From: Neolentinus lepideus HHB14362 ss-1
Lineage: Eukaryota; Basidiomycota; Agaricomycetes; Gloeophyllales; Gloeophyllaceae
Reading direction: 5' to 3'
NCBI GenBank assembly: GCA_001632425.1
Contig: KV425631.1
Coordinates: 38,091-102,090 of the forward strand
DNA: 64,000 bases
The notes beneath the pieces are model-generated. The model did not search any database. It saw nothing but the letters and a program-made list of their open reading frames with translations, and was not told the DNA's origin. Below are positions 44,519-56,723 of this stretch, piece after piece. A program made the position numbers and the translations under genes. The stretch's first letter is position 1. Each line of letters opens with the position of its first letter.

Positions 44519-46972
44519 ATGCCTTCGTTGTATCAAGAGCTTGCAGAACTTCCTGGCTACACGTCTGCAGAGTTTGTTGCTGCCAATGGTGATATAAATG
44601 TTCATTTCAACGCGTGGAACACTAGCTCTTACCTAAATACTTGCTCCTACGTAGCTATCCAAGTCACCCTTTCTGTCGGCGACCACACGCGCAACGTCAA
44701 GAGAACTCTCGTGAAGACCATCTTTGTAGAGCCCAACTCGGATGCGGTAATCAGCTCTCCATCGCAGGAGCTTTCAGACGTAGTCGCATCAGTCATCTCT
44801 CCTTCCGGAACGCGTCGGGCGCGTTTGCGCGAGTTACCAGACGCGACTGCCTCAGGCGGAAAGAAGCGATTTGTCGAAATATGGCACGGAGACAAGCTTG
44901 AAGCTGTCGGAGATGTGACGACCTCTCATGGCGCATTTTATGCGGATGGTTCGCTCTCCTTTGCTATACACATGTTCTCGATGTCAAACCTTATCTTTTC
45001 TTAGAAACCATTTCGACCTTGGTATTTAATCCCTCAGAGACAGCGCTGTTGTACACTGCGGAAGGGAACGCCATCACTAGTCCTGCTGGGGAGAAGTTCA
45101 AATATGTTCCTACATTGGGTGAAAGTTGGGTTCCCAAGAAAAACCCCACGCTGTACCTGTTCCTGTGGTCCGACAAGAAGAATACGCTCGTCAAACTTGA
45201 CGTGAAGCACTCTAGCTCTGTCCCTGTCTTGTTTGCGAAAGCTGCTTTCCTGGATGACAATCGCGTCTATGCCACAGGGTATGAGCATAGCCCTGACGGT
45301 CGTCTCCTTGGTATCATCTGGTGCCAGAACCGACCAGCTGGTATTTGGCGGATTGACATTCCGCTTGTGAAAGTGCTATCCGACCCGCCGGAGATAACCT
45401 CGCAATGTCCTTCCATTCGCCTAACGGAGGCCGGGCGCTCCTACAGATCAGTCCGGGTTCTCACTGAACCTTACTCGTCCACCCTGTTCTGGCTCTCCAA
45501 CCCGCTAGGTGGTCCTCATGCCTCCACAGCGTCCTTGCACTCACTGAATCTTGAGACGAAAAAGGAAACTCTCTTGATCGACTCGGTCTGGGACCCACAG
45601 CCTACTTCGTTCCCCGGTCTTTACCTTGACAACCTTCCCACCCAGCCATTCCTGAAACTCGGCTACAACGTGAAGAGACCGCACCTAGTCACCAGTTCCT
45701 CATGGCGCAACAGGTCGACAGTGCTGCTTATTTCTGCCGAAACGGGGGCCGTCGTAGACTTGACGCCCGACCCCAACGGCGCTCTGTACAGTTGGTCTGT
45801 CCTCGGCACAGACGGACAGAGCAGAGTCCTATGCTCAAGGAGCAGTCCTGTGTCGCCCGCTGAACTCGTACTCGGCCACATCGATGATGCCGGAAGAGTC
45901 AAGCAATGGCAGGTCCTCGACAAGCCGGTTCTCACCCCGGAGGGTGAGTCCTTGTTTCGTCATGCGGGCCTTATCGACTTACAGTTAATATTGTCTACAG
46001 TGGAGCGGTCTCTGTCGAGTCTGGAGAGCTTCATCGTCTCGGTCCCGGACCGCTTCCCTGTGGAGACAATCGTCATCAAACAGCGCAACCCGAGCAAGGT
46101 CCTCCCGACCATCACCTTCCCGCATGGAGGCCCGCATTCAGCTACTTCAACTGGTTTCCATGCGGCACAAGCTGCGTACGCTCTTGCAGGCTGTAAGGAC
46201 GAACCCTTCCTTATCTGCTGGAGTGAACTGTTCTGACAATCGGCGTTCTAGATACACTGTCTTTGCCGAACTACACTGGCTCGACCGGCTTCGGGCAGAA
46301 ATACGTTGAGAAGCTCCTGGGGCAGGCAGGGACGCTCGACGTCAATGATTGCATCGCGTCGGTCTGGCACCTCGTCAAGTTGGGCATATCCAAGGAAGGC
46401 CCCGGGTTGCAGTTCGTCACCGGCGGCAGCCACGGCGGGTTCCTGACCGCCCACCGTGCGTACATTCTTCCTCATCCCTCAAATCTTTCTTACACTCACT
46501 TTCCTCAGTCATCGGACAGTTCCCCGACACCTTCACCGCCGCGTCTGCCCGCAACCCCGTCATCTCCCCCGACCCGTCGAGCACCGACATCCCCGACTGG
46601 TATTTCACCGAGTTCGGTGAGACGTTCAAGCCGAGTTCGCAGCTAATCCCGCCGTCCATTGCCGCGTTCCCGATCTCGCACGTCGACAAGGTCAGGGCCC
46701 ACGTGCTGCTGCTTATCGGAGAGCAGGACCAGCGTGTTACGCCGATCCAAGGGAAGAACTACTACCACGCGCTGAAGGCGAGAGGCAAGGACGTAGAGAT
46801 ACTGTCCTTCCCCGATGAGCGGCACCCGCTGGATGGAGTGGAGGCGGCGAAGGTCAGTTTCGAGGAGACACTCGCGTTGTTTGATAAGTATCGGGCAGAT
46901 GGGCCTGCACCGCCGGCAGTTGCGCCTGCCATCGTGAGCGGGCATGGCGAGCTCGAGCTCGTTGAGATTTAA
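44519..46972 (+). CDS. acylaminoacyl-peptidase (prolyl oligopeptidase family S9)
   Basis: Cytosolic serine peptidase that releases N-acyl amino acids from blocked peptides. Residues 1-140 (MPSLYQELAELPGYTSAEFV) lead into a beta-propeller region, then an alpha/beta-hydrolase domain with ITFPHGGPHSA, FLPNYTGSTGFGQKYV and the nucleophile elbow GGSHGG (about 46422-46440). The catalytic Asp is in LIGEQDQRVTPIQG and the catalytic His in DERHPLDGVEAA near the C-terminus. Introns near 44948-45004, 45943-46000, 46193-46250 and 46457-46508 splice in frame, and the stop TAA is at 46970-46972. The predicted length of about 730 aa fits acylaminoacyl peptidase. It ends 83 bases from the convergent esterase gene. 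Confidence 0.93.
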
Positions 46973-47055
46973 AATCGTATGTTGCTAAAAAGCAGCATTC
47001 TTGGATACAACTGTACTTGTACACCAAATGAAGACTTGGATGATCACGTGCTTTG

Positions 47056-48724
47056 CTAAGGCAAAGAGGGCCAGAAAGGTCCTGCCTGTAAGCCCCACGT
47101 CTCTAACCACGTTTCGAACAGACCCGCGATCTTCTGGTGTCCCTCGACAGTAGGGTGTTGATTCCTGTATCATACATGTGTGAGCAGGAGGATCATTCGG
47201 AGACGTAAAACGTACGTGGGGAATACGTCCTCCCATGACACCCATCCGGTCGTGTTGACCAGGAAGATGTTTTCGTCTCCCGAAGCGTGCCTGAATACTC
47301 GCAGTTAGACGTAGGGTCACATCGCAGTCTCGCCAGTACGTACCGTTGATCTACTACCGTCTGGTACGCGCCTGTGTAGTAGTAGCTAATACTACCATCT
47401 GCGGCAGGCCAGCCCCACTAGGCCCAGAACAAATGTCACAAATTATATCACGGTCCATCGGAAGAGACGTACAGGAGTGAAAACGAATATTGGTTGATAA
47501 ACATAGATCGTCCTGAGGCGTGCTATGAAGTCCATGTACGTCTAGCTCACAGTGAGTGATCATTCGGATTTCGATTATAGCCAAGTTTACTTGAGTGAAC
47601 AGAGCCTGCGATACATTCTGTGAGGCGTCATTGGCTCTATGCAATTGATCAGATGAGGTTTGTATCCATTAACATCTTAGTCACCCGATATGGATAACGA
47701 GGTGGGTCGGCTTGGGATGATCGAGCGTAAAGTTCCAAGGAGTTGTATAATTGTGATCCGTCGTCGAGTAGAACCCAGTGTCCTCTGTCTGAAATTGTAC
47801 ATCAGTCTACAGAAGCTCGAGGCAATATGAGGCGTCTCATACGGACTCTGAAGAATTGGTAGGATACGCCATGCACGTTTCCCCATGCGTAGATATCCTA
47901 TCCGAATCATTTGGTGAGCGTCACTAAAAACTTGGCACAACGCGTTAACGTACAGCTAGTGCCGCCCCAGGCTGAGCGTTTACGGTGCCTTCCGCCTTGA
48001 AGTATTGCGAGGTCAACAAAGGCCAAGCTTGATCAACGCCCTCAGAGAGATACTGGCCCTGATATTCACCAACGCCCTACTTGATCAGATCTTTACTCGC
48101 CATTTCGTCAGTAGAAGAGGCTTACCGCAGACAGCGAGTCCCCGATAAATTGGAATGCCAGGGGCGAAGGTATGTACGGGAGTACAACCGCTCCCTAGCG
48201 ATGCAACATGTGAAATCAAGTCCCAGTGCTCGAGAAAGGAAATGGACCGCGCGTACTGGGTTGAGCACGATGCTCTCCAGGTTCACCCTGTTGTTCTGCC
48301 ACCCTTCCACGTTAATTCTCACAACATTCGGTCCGGTCTGGACATTCGACAGTGGTATGGCGTTCGATCCCGCGGACGCATTGAAGGTGTACACCGTATC
48401 GTAGTTCACCGAAAGACCCAAAGACACGAGTGGCGAAGTCGTGTGTGGTCCGAGATTCAAGATCAAGGAAGATAGATTGTCTACGACAAGGTTGAATCCT
48501 GAGCTAGCCCTACAGAGTGATTTTCAAGTAAGCTGCGGAATTACCATTCCTTTGGAGCACACTGACCACCAAGTACCCGGAGATGCGTCCCACCTCCCGT
48601 GATAGAAAATCAACGGATTGTCATAGAAGAGGGTCACATCGTTAGCCGCAGAAAACGCCGGGACAGCGTTCAGCACAAGGGCTGCGAGACCAAGAGACGC
48701 GAGTGAACAGACCCTAGCAAGCAT
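47056..48724 (-). CDS. secreted SGNH/GDSL-type esterase
   Basis: Secreted hydrolase of the SGNH fold, probably acting on plant-wall or other acylated carbohydrate (inference). The signal peptide MLARVCSLASLGLAALVLNA is clear, followed by a jelly-roll-like N-terminal region (SLGLSVNYDTVYTFNASAG). Catalytic blocks occur in order: block I FQFIGDSLSA (Ser, about 48150), block II Gly in HPKPTHLVIHIG, block III ANDAS (Asn, about 47630), and block V His in NQHPTVEGHQKIAGLF (about 47145). Eight or so short exons join with canonical introns. The stop TAG is at 47056-47058, after QAGPFWPSLP. This two-part layout matches fungal CE2-like esterases, but the exact family should be tested. Convergent with the S9 peptidase. 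Confidence 0.88.
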
Positions 48725-49203
48725 CCTTGCACGTCGTGAGCAGATCGGCCCACGGAACGCGTTCTACAATCTTCTCCTGCGTTATATAACGGACAGACAG
48801 TCCCATGCTGGAATACACTGGCATAATCCTCTCGGGAAAATGGACGTATTTCAATCTATCATCCCGACAATCCCCCGCAGGCGAGGCAGGCCGGACAATT
48901 GGGAAGAAGGCAGTTTTGCAGCCGCAGAGGGAGTTCGTGGATGAGGGTCAGCTGATCATATTGAGGCCGCGGGAGAAGTAATCACACGGTGCGATGCAGC
49001 GGGGGACAATAAGTGGTACTCTTAATGAAACTATTGTGAATGTGAGCTCTAGAGCAATGAATCGACGAGAAAGTAGCCACAGCGCCAGGAGACGAGGCAG
49101 CTACAAGCCGAACCTGAAATCGACTCGAGGTGAAAAAGGACATCTCCCATTTCCCATCAGCATCTTGTCTAGTATAGCTAACTCGCCCCTCCCCTGCGCC
49201 CTC
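48725..49203. other. intergenic, no recognised gene
   Basis: About 480 bases upstream of the esterase and downstream of the F-box relic; contains only short, unsupported open frames. Confidence 0.4.
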
Positions 49204-50305
49204 CTACGTCATCCTTTTTACAACGTCTTTGAGCATGTGCTCATAGTTGACAACACTGAGCGTTGGCCATATATCCAAGTGCGCTAGGACGTAGCCATGC
49301 GCGCATCTATCCTTCAAAGCTCCCGCCAGCCTGCTTATGAAGTCGCCCTCGGTTGGCGGTAGACCGCGGCGCTTGACGAAGCGTACTCCCTTCAGTTGGA
49401 GGAAGGCAAGGCGAGAAAAGAGTTTCATCTTTGTACCACTTACCCCATCAGTGTTGGCCATGGGGGCATCAATGATATGGAGGGCTTGGGGTAGAAAATG
49501 TGCGGCACGTCCAGAGACTTGCAGTTTGGTGAGGTTGACCATGCGATAGACCACGTCCCTCCACGCACGTATGTTGTAGCCCTGAGGCTCCTCTACTCGA
49601 AGGTAGTCCACATTCAAGAGGGGCAACTGGCTGCACACAATCCCGATCAGCTTCTCGACGGATCCGATCTCTGAGAATGTCAATTGAAGATGCGGCTCGG
49701 GATCGGGGTTGACCAACTCTAGGAATTCGTGAGGTAGGATGGTTGACTAACCCGTGAAAACGACGCCAAGACGTTGGTCGTCTTCGTCCTCGAGGGGTGA
49801 TATATCGAAGCTTCTCAAGAACTTGGGAGCAAAAGTCTTGTATACGGCAGTGTTCATGGCGTGAATATCTGTGATATCCTCCTCAGGAGATGATGCTGCG
49901 CCATCGACAAGTAGGTGAACCTTGATATCTTTCGGGAACTCCAAATGATTTAAATGAGTCGCACATGCTGCCAGTTGGCAGTCAACACGTAGATGCTGAA
50001 GATGTAACAACTTGACATAGATGTCCGACTTGAATTGGCCATCGTCGATGACCAAGGTGCACAGCAATGGTGTACTCTGAAGTAGATCCAGAAGACGCTC
50101 AATAGTGTGGAACACGGAGGTTGATATCCATGTAAAAGTTGAATATTTCGGCCAGTAGCTCTGACGGAAGACGGGCAATGGGAATACGCGCATTTAAGCA
50201 GCGTTCGTATCGAGCGATTTGGACCTGAGATTCGTTTATCTTCGCTTTATGATCAGCAATCCTCTCCTTGATTTCGGAGTTCATCAGCACCGCGCCATCC
50301 TCCAC
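49204..50305 (-). pseudogene. F-box protein gene, internally deleted
   Basis: The N-terminal coiled region (MEDGAVLMNSEIKERIADHK, then KINESQVQIARYERCLNARI) and the F-box core (IARLPSELLAEIFNFYMDIN) are typical of Agaricomycete F-box proteins. Such proteins continue with a WIRVTHVCRHW-type segment and a leucine-rich domain. Here that middle is missing: at about 50107-50120 the F-box frame runs into VPHY and a stop, while the neighbouring frame begins FHTIERLLDLLQSTPLLCTL, the later part of the family. The second part continues to VVFTG and, through a 33-nt GTTAGT-CTAG intron, to ELVNPDPEPHLQLTFSEIGS and the stop at 49204. A deletion with a frame change is the simplest reading, so I call a pseudogene. 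Confidence 0.65.
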
Positions 50306-51579
50306 CCCGGAAGGCGGAGAATTGCTATCACAGAGTAGAAGTACTGAGACGAAAGATATTGTATAGAGAGAGCAGACTCACTGGTTTATGCACATGGCAT
50401 GGGTGGTTGAATTTCGTTGGACTCCGTGATTGTACGAGTTGTCACGGTTCACGTGATAGTGACTCGTGAGAGCCACGTGAACTCCATGCCTTTCGTCGCT
50501 CACTCTTTTCTTCACGCCCCCTCATCGCCCTCAAGGCTCAGGTTGCCTTGCTTGCCTCCCTCGTCCTTTCCATCAGGATGTGCGTGGTGTATCCCGTGTT
50601 TTGCCCTGCAGCGGGTTGACTGTCACCCAACTTGAATTGTGGCTCGCACCATATCCGCATCTCGCCACGGTCTCCGGCGCTCGATTATGCAATGAATAGT
50701 GGCCGGACGGCAAGTGCCGGCAGGTTGGGGAGAAACATTTGGGGAACCCCAACCAGATGCTAGCACGTGACCACTGGCACTTCTACCCACGCCACGCGGC
50801 CGCCACAAGCGCGTCCTGAGGCCTGAGGCTTTGCTCTTTACCGCTACGGGAGTGGTTACAACCTCTCAGACCAATTTCTGACCGCTTATGCGCAAGGATG
50901 GTGTGTAGTGCACGTACATATTAATTGCTCAATTGTCATTGTTCCGGCCTGGCATCTCGGGAGATATGTCCATGCCACGATCCCTGTTTCCGTTGTACAG
51001 GGATAATCGAATTTCTCGGGCTCGTGAACGTATATATAAATACTAATGGTGCTGCATATTGTGTTGAGGAGTCATTCTGTCATAGCGTGCAGAGACACCG
51101 ATAAAACAGCCACATGATAGTAGTCACTTGAAGATGGTATTCAAATTCCACTGATCCGTGACCATATTACAACGAAGGCCCGTTCGAATTAATCATCTAT
51201 TAAGCACAGGCGTATGACCTAGAAAGATTCAGACTGAATATTGTTGAAGGCAAGATTTCAGCCCGGCCTTCGTCTCGATCAGATCGTATTGCAGCTCTCT
51301 GATTTCATTGTGGCAGCGGAGCCCACGAGGTCTCCTAGTCGATCAAATCCAGTAGTTTAGTGTCACTTCTCCCTCCCTTGTATAGCACAAACTGCACGTT
51401 CTTGAGCATCATGACTTTTGGCGTAGTAATAATGTAGGACTTCAAAGGGGCGCAGGGTCATCCGACCTGACACATCCGGCCACCCACGTCATTTAGCACG
51501 TGGCTGCCATGTGGCTTGTCGGGTACGTATGCGGGGTCGTCTGGTTGGGGCACCCGCCATCACATCCCCAGCACTTACC
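50306..51579. other. intergenic, no recognised gene
   Basis: About 1.3 kb between divergently oriented units. CACGTG E-box-like hexamers occur near 50473 and 51498, the latter about 80 bases before the acyl-CoA synthetase start. No gene was recognised. Confidence 0.4.
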
Positions 51580-53915
51580 ATGTCGTTCAAGCACCGTGAT
51601 TTTGGCAAGGGCTCCGTCGAGGTCGAATCTAACCCGCCCAAGGGTCAAGCGGCGACGCGTAGGCTTGCCATTACGGCGGACAAGCTCATCACACAACCCT
51701 TTGAGGGTATCGACACTGTTTACGACGTCCTGGGGTATGCTGCGCGCACACACGGGACCAAAAATGCTATAGGATGGAGAGAGGTCGTCGACGTGCACGA
51801 GGAGGAGAAAGATATCAAAAAGACTGTGGGAGGGAAGGAGATTACGGAGAAGAAGAAGTGGAAGTACTTCCAGCTCAGCGAATACAAATACATCAATTAC
51901 CTTCAAGTGAAGGATGGCGTTACGGAAGTCTCGAAGGGTTTACTTGAGCTCGGTATTGGCAAGGACGATATCTTCAATGTTTACGCTCAGACAGCGTACG
52001 TGCTCAGTGATATGATATAGACTTCCGAGCTCACCGACCTGCGCAGCTTGAACTGGCAACTGATAGCATTCGGCTGCAACTGCATCTCAACAGCTATTGC
52101 AACAGCATATGATACGCTCGGAGAGGCTGGCCTCACCCACTCACTCAATGAGCCCAGCTGTGTTGGTATGTTCACCAATGGCGAACTCCTCCCGGTCGTC
52201 TCCCGTGTGCTCCCGAACGTCCCTTCCATCCGTATCATCATCTACGACGGAAAAGCCGACCCATCTGTCCTCGACTCGATCAAGAACACTCGAGAAGGCT
52301 TGAAGGTGCTGCACCTCGACGAGCTGCGCGAGCTCGGACGCTCCAAGGCTGGCGAGATTCCCGCCGACCGTCTACCGACGTCTGAGCACGTGTCATGCAT
52401 CATGTACACCAGCGGCACGACGGGCCCACCGAAGGGCGTCGTCATCACCCAGGGCAACCTCATCGCATCCATCGGCGCCGTGTACACGCTCCTCGGCCAC
52501 CACTTTGTGCCCGGCGACTCGTACCTCGCGTACCTGCCGCTCGCGCACATCCTCGAATACATCGTCGAGCTGTGCATGTTCTTTGTCGGGATCACGCTCG
52601 GCTACGCGCGTGTGAGGACGCTCACGGACCAGTCGGTGCGCCAGTGCAAGGGCGACATGAGCGAGTTCAAGCCGAGTATCATGGTTGGCGTGCCTGCGGT
52701 TTGGGAGACGATCAGGAAGGGCATCCTCGGCAGGGTCAACTCGAGCGGCAGCGTAAGGAAGAGCGTGTTCAACGGCGGGATGTCGATCAAGAAGGCGGGA
52801 ATTCCGGGTCTGAGCCGGATTGTGGACAATGTCGTGCTTGCGCAGGTCAAAGCGGCGACGGGAGGGCGGCTGCGGCTCGCGTTGAGCGGTGGTGCGGCGC
52901 TGAGCAAGGAGACGCAAGAGTTCTTGAACCTCGCGTTGGTCACCCTGCTTCAGGGTAAGTAAAGTCCCGTCTCTGTCACGACCATGTCTAACTAGAATGC
53001 TCTTGGCAGGTTACGGCATGACCGAGTCCTGCGGCATGTGCGCCATTATGCCACCAGAGTTTATGCAGTATGGTTGTGTCGGCCTGCCGGTGCCTTCAGT
53101 TGAAACCAAGCTAATGGACGTTCCCGAGGCCGGATATCTCGCCACGAACAACCCGCCGCAGGGTGAGGTCTGCATTCGGGGTCCGTCAGTCACGAAGGGG
53201 TACTACAAGAGGGACGACTTGAACAATGACGAGACTATCTTCACCAAGGATGGATGGATGAGGACGGGTGATGTCGGTCAGTGGAACAAGGATGGCACTT
53301 TGAGCTTGATTGATCGGTAAGATCGTCCGTTCTTGTGCAAGTCCCCCCGCTGATTTCGGTACAGAATTAAGAATTTGGTCAAGCTGCAGGGTGGAGAGGT
53401 GAGTCGTCTGAGCTGAGTGTAAGAAACGCACTGGATAATCTTTTCCTTTCCCGCAGTACATTGCCCTGGAACGCCTAGAGTCCACGTACAAGTCGTGTAA
53501 CCTCGTGTCGAACATCTGCGTACACGCAACGCCCGACGCGAAGCAGCCCATCGCGATCATCATCCCGAACGAGCAGCACCTGCGCGCGGCGCTGAAGGCG
53601 AACGACGTCCGGGAGGAGCTGTCGCTGCACGACCTCTGCAATAATGACACTGTAAAGGCGTTGGTGCTGGGGGGTTGCAACGCCGCGGGGAAGAAGAGCG
53701 GGTTCAAGTCGTTAGAGATGCTCCAGGCAGTGATACTAACGCCCGAGGAGTGGACGCCTGAGAGCGGGCTGGTAACAGCGGCGCAGAAGGTGCAGAGGAA
53801 GCAGGTCGCGCAGAAGTTCGATAAGGAGATCAAGGTGCGTGGGCGTGTGTGAACAAAATAGTCGGTTGTGAGACTGATGAATGGGTTTTAGGAGGCGTAT
53901 AGGAATCAGTCATAG
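51580..53915 (+). CDS. faa: long-chain fatty acyl-CoA synthetase
   Basis: Activates long-chain fatty acids to acyl-CoA using ATP and CoA (ANL superfamily), feeding lipid synthesis and beta-oxidation. Six exons join in frame (51580-51995, 52047-52954, 53010-53316, 53365-53398, 53457-53834, 53892-53915) for 688 aa, the normal size for yeast Faa1/4-type enzymes. The start at 51580 gives MSFKHRDFGKGSVEVESNPP; an in-frame ATG at 51511 exists but adds a non-family stretch. Signature motifs are ATAYDTLGEAGLTHSLNEP, the P-loop-like YTSGTTGPPKGVVITQGNL, the linker region GYGMTESCG, and the FACS segment DGWMRTGDVGQW with IDRIKNLVKLQGGEYIALE. The end reads EAYRNQS. Intact. Confidence 0.96.
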
Positions 53916-54804
53916 AGCGTTGTCGTGGTAGAGGGCGAGATCTGTACTCTGGTTGTTTGTCTGTCTGGTTTCCGGAATGTATTGTACATATACCTTAGCG
54001 TCGCGTTGTAAGTCTGGACAACGTAGTTTGGCATGTGATTCTGCGATAACGGCTGTTAAGCGCCCGTGAGTTGGAGTGTGTCGCCTGGACGCTGTAGTCT
54101 GGATCTTTCTCGGACAATACTTGGACCTGTGTCTGCTATACTCCACTGATTCTGGGCACGCTATTTCAGAATAAAACCCTATGGGCCTGTTATATGCCTC
54201 GGGGTTAATTTGTCTTGACTCTGAGCAATTCATTTGCAAATGAGAGGGCATGCAGGTACGCCTGGTATCCTCAAGGTTATTTTCCTTGGGTCGTCTAGGT
54301 CGAGGACTCAACGTTCCACGCTGCGTAGAAGGTCATCCTAACTAGACTTGTAAACGATTTCACCTCAATTCGATTGAGTAGGCGAGCAATGGGTCTTCAT
54401 AGGACGTCCCGACCTGACGGACTCGATCAAGATTTGACTACCGAGAAACGATGATCCTGAATGCATTCATATGCCTGGCGATGAGAGGGTGGTTTGGAAC
54501 TAATGGGGACCTTTTCCGGGTTCCATCATCGACTCTAGTGGGCTAAAATCTAGAAGCGGGCCGTTGTCGAAACGACAACCTTGCCCTCGTCAGAATGAAT
54601 GAATGAGGCCTATCAAACACTTTCGATTCCGTTCTTGCGCAAACTAATGCTTTATTACATTTACAGATTTAGCATCATACATCTTAGGTGTGCCCCATCT
54701 CGCACCTCCATTTCCGATTCTCCATCGTATTGGTACAAACCGCCCTACAATGTGATTTCAACATATAGTCCTGATCCAGAGAACAAGCCGGGCAGTATCT
54801 CCAA
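53916..54804. other. intergenic, includes 3' flank of the NmrA array
   Basis: About 890 bases between convergent genes. From about 54550 the sequence resembles the 3' flanks of the other NmrA copies (57880-58147 and 59890-60133): each contains an ACAACCTTGCCCTCGTC-like stretch, then AGGCCTATCA and AACTAATGCTTTA. The rest has no recognised gene. Confidence 0.5.
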
Positions 54805-55846
54805 TCACTGCGTCTCGAGGATAGTATCGATGACGTTGCTTGGGTTGAAATTCGGGAATAGTTTATTGCTCAGTTCCTCCGGTTTCGCAACAACGCCACG
54901 CCCCTCGTCCCACTCCACGAGGATAAAGGCGACGAAGTCTTGAGGGTTCTTCTGTAAGGCGGCCTGCAACTCTGAGCGAGGCTGGTGAGTGACTTGCAGA
55001 GTCTTTCCCGTCTTGGCTTGGTATAGCTCCACGATTTCGTTCCAGGACTACATCAGTTGAGAAAGGTGCGTCAGCCACCGCTGTCGACGTTCATCCTGAT
55101 CATACCTTGTGATCTCCTTCAATAGCGAACTCCTTCCAGTGCAGCTGGTCCCGCGGCAGCTGGGTGAGCACATACGCGACAAACCTGCCAATGTCCCTGC
55201 GATGCGTGAACGAAATTGGCCCATTCCCTTCGCCTAGGACGTGCACCTTGCCATTGGGCAAGTCCCACCCCCAGAATCTGTAGAATATTCTTAGCTCGCA
55301 CCCAAAACCATTATTTCTTCTGATGGACGTACGGATTGAAGATCCAATCTGCGAACGCACCAGTATAGAAGAGCACATACGGGAGCCCAAGTTTCTCGAG
55401 CCTCCGGTGGAGCTGATTCTTCACGCTCAGGAAACCCTCCGTTACACCATCCGTCGGATTACCGAACTCGGCGGGCACGAACACGCTGGCGCCCGCTTGC
55501 TTCGCTGCGTCTGCCAACGCGTTCTGCTGTGCGTCGAAAGCTTCGAAGCCGAGGGTGGAAATGACTACGTCCGTGCCCTGGAGTGCGGACACGAGGGAAG
55601 AGGAAGACGAGTAGTCCACTGCGACGACTTTCGCGCCTTCCTCGACGAGGTCTGCGTACCCGCCTCTCTGAATTGTTCCGGCATAAAGAGGTGAAATTCG
55701 AAAATCTGGTCGATGAATAAACTCACCCTCGTTAGGACGGTCACTGACGAGACTGCGCCACTTGATTGGAGCTTCAGCAATTCTTCGATGATAAAGCGGC
55801 CGATATTGCCAGCGCCAGCAACGACGAAATTCTTGTATCCCGACAT
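54805..55846 (-). CDS. NmrA-like NAD(P)-binding oxidoreductase, copy 1
   Basis: Rossmann-fold protein of the NmrA/isoflavone-reductase-like family; members are either NAD(P)H oxidoreductases or dinucleotide-sensing regulators, and the substrate is unknown. It begins MSGYKNFVVAGAGNIGRFII, containing the nucleotide-binding GAGNIG. It splices after VTVLTR, then continues GAKVVAVDYSSSSS, GTDVVISTLGFEAFDAQQNA, VFVPAEFGNPTDGVTEG and GLPYVLFYTGAFADWIFNP. A GTACGT-ACAG intron leads to FWGWDLPNGKVHVLGEGNG and SFTHRRDIGRFVAYVLTQL, and another to ELYQAKTGKTLQVTHQPRSE. The end NPSNVIDTILETQ has stop TGA at 54805-54807. About 310-320 aa. First of three intact minus-strand paralogues. Confidence 0.9.
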
Positions 55847-56369
55847 GATATAGGCACTCGGAGTCTTTTAGTTTAGAGGGTGGGAAGTGATGTGCTGCAC
55901 TCCCTCTGCACAACCATGCTTCCTTTATATTAGCACCCGACAGGTGCTAGTGTAGTTAGAGGCAGCGTAGACGTCTGACGAAGCCCCTCGTAAGCCACAT
56001 CAGTCAGCCCAAAGTCTCATTCAACCTGAACTGAAGCCATCTAGACTACATTTCGCAGCATCATACGAACGCGCAGCTCTCGCAATACCAAACTTTCGCG
56101 CTAGCGTACGATTTATGCCACTTTGTTCCTGACTTTGGAGGGCCTTAACAAAGCCGAAATTCCACGTACGCGTCCGCAGGCATCTCAGTCATACCGTGAA
56201 TGCCGGCTATACGTGTTCAGGTGCCGCGTACAGTCTACAGTCTTCTCTTGAGAATTTGCAGTGCTCTGGTCCCGGAAAACACGGAGAGCAGCCTTGAAAT
56301 ATGTAAGCATACTGCGCCGCAATTGAAGATGACCGCTGACCTTAACGATTAGCTCATTCGCGGTAGCCT
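55847..56369. other. 5' flank of NmrA copy 1, duplicated at 59198-59760
   Basis: Holds the promoter of copy 1 and a block from about 55960 matching 59330-59755 closely (for example GTTCAGGTGCCGCGTACAG in both). In the second locus the block continues into a minus-strand frame reading PGVNFEEPDLLDEVAENVL, which I do not recognise; here it is cut at about 56370 and joined to an NmrA relic. Confidence 0.6.
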
Positions 56370-56723
56370 CATCGAGTGCGGACACGAGGGAGGAGGAAGA
56401 CTAGTATTCCACTGCGGCAACTTTCGTGTCTTTCTCGGAGGTCTGCATACTCGCCACTTTGAATTGCTAGAAATGCTGGTCGATGTATAAACTCATCCTG
56501 GTAAGGACTGTCAAGACTGTCACTGATGTGACTGCGCCATTTGACTTGAACTTCAACAACTAGTCTTCGGCAATGAAGTGTGTATCGGTCAACGTTGCCG
56601 GAATCAGACGTTATGTCAACTGGACCAAAAGACCACAATATCAAGCTTAGCTTGACTGCATTCCGGCGCTTATAACCACAATTTCGTTGTTGCTAGCGGC
56701 CAGCAACGACGAAATTGTATCCC
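56370..56723 (-). pseudogene. relic of an NmrA-like gene (5' part only)
   Basis: Matches only the first part of the intact copies. The segment near 56373-56450 corresponds to the region coding GTDVVISTL through VVAVDY, the segment near 56480-56545 to the first intron and VTVLTR, and that near 56700-56723 to MSGYKNFVVAGA. The start codon is altered (CGT on the + strand at the position of CAT, so ACG for ATG), and about 100 extra bases separate the last two segments. Everything downstream of the GTDVV region is missing; the break joins the duplicated flank at a short GAG overlap. Not functional. Confidence 0.75.

Noticed and set aside
52395..52958. 187-codon plus-strand frame inside the acyl-CoA synthetase gene
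   Set aside because: Arg/His-rich shadow of the real reading frame in GC-rich codons.
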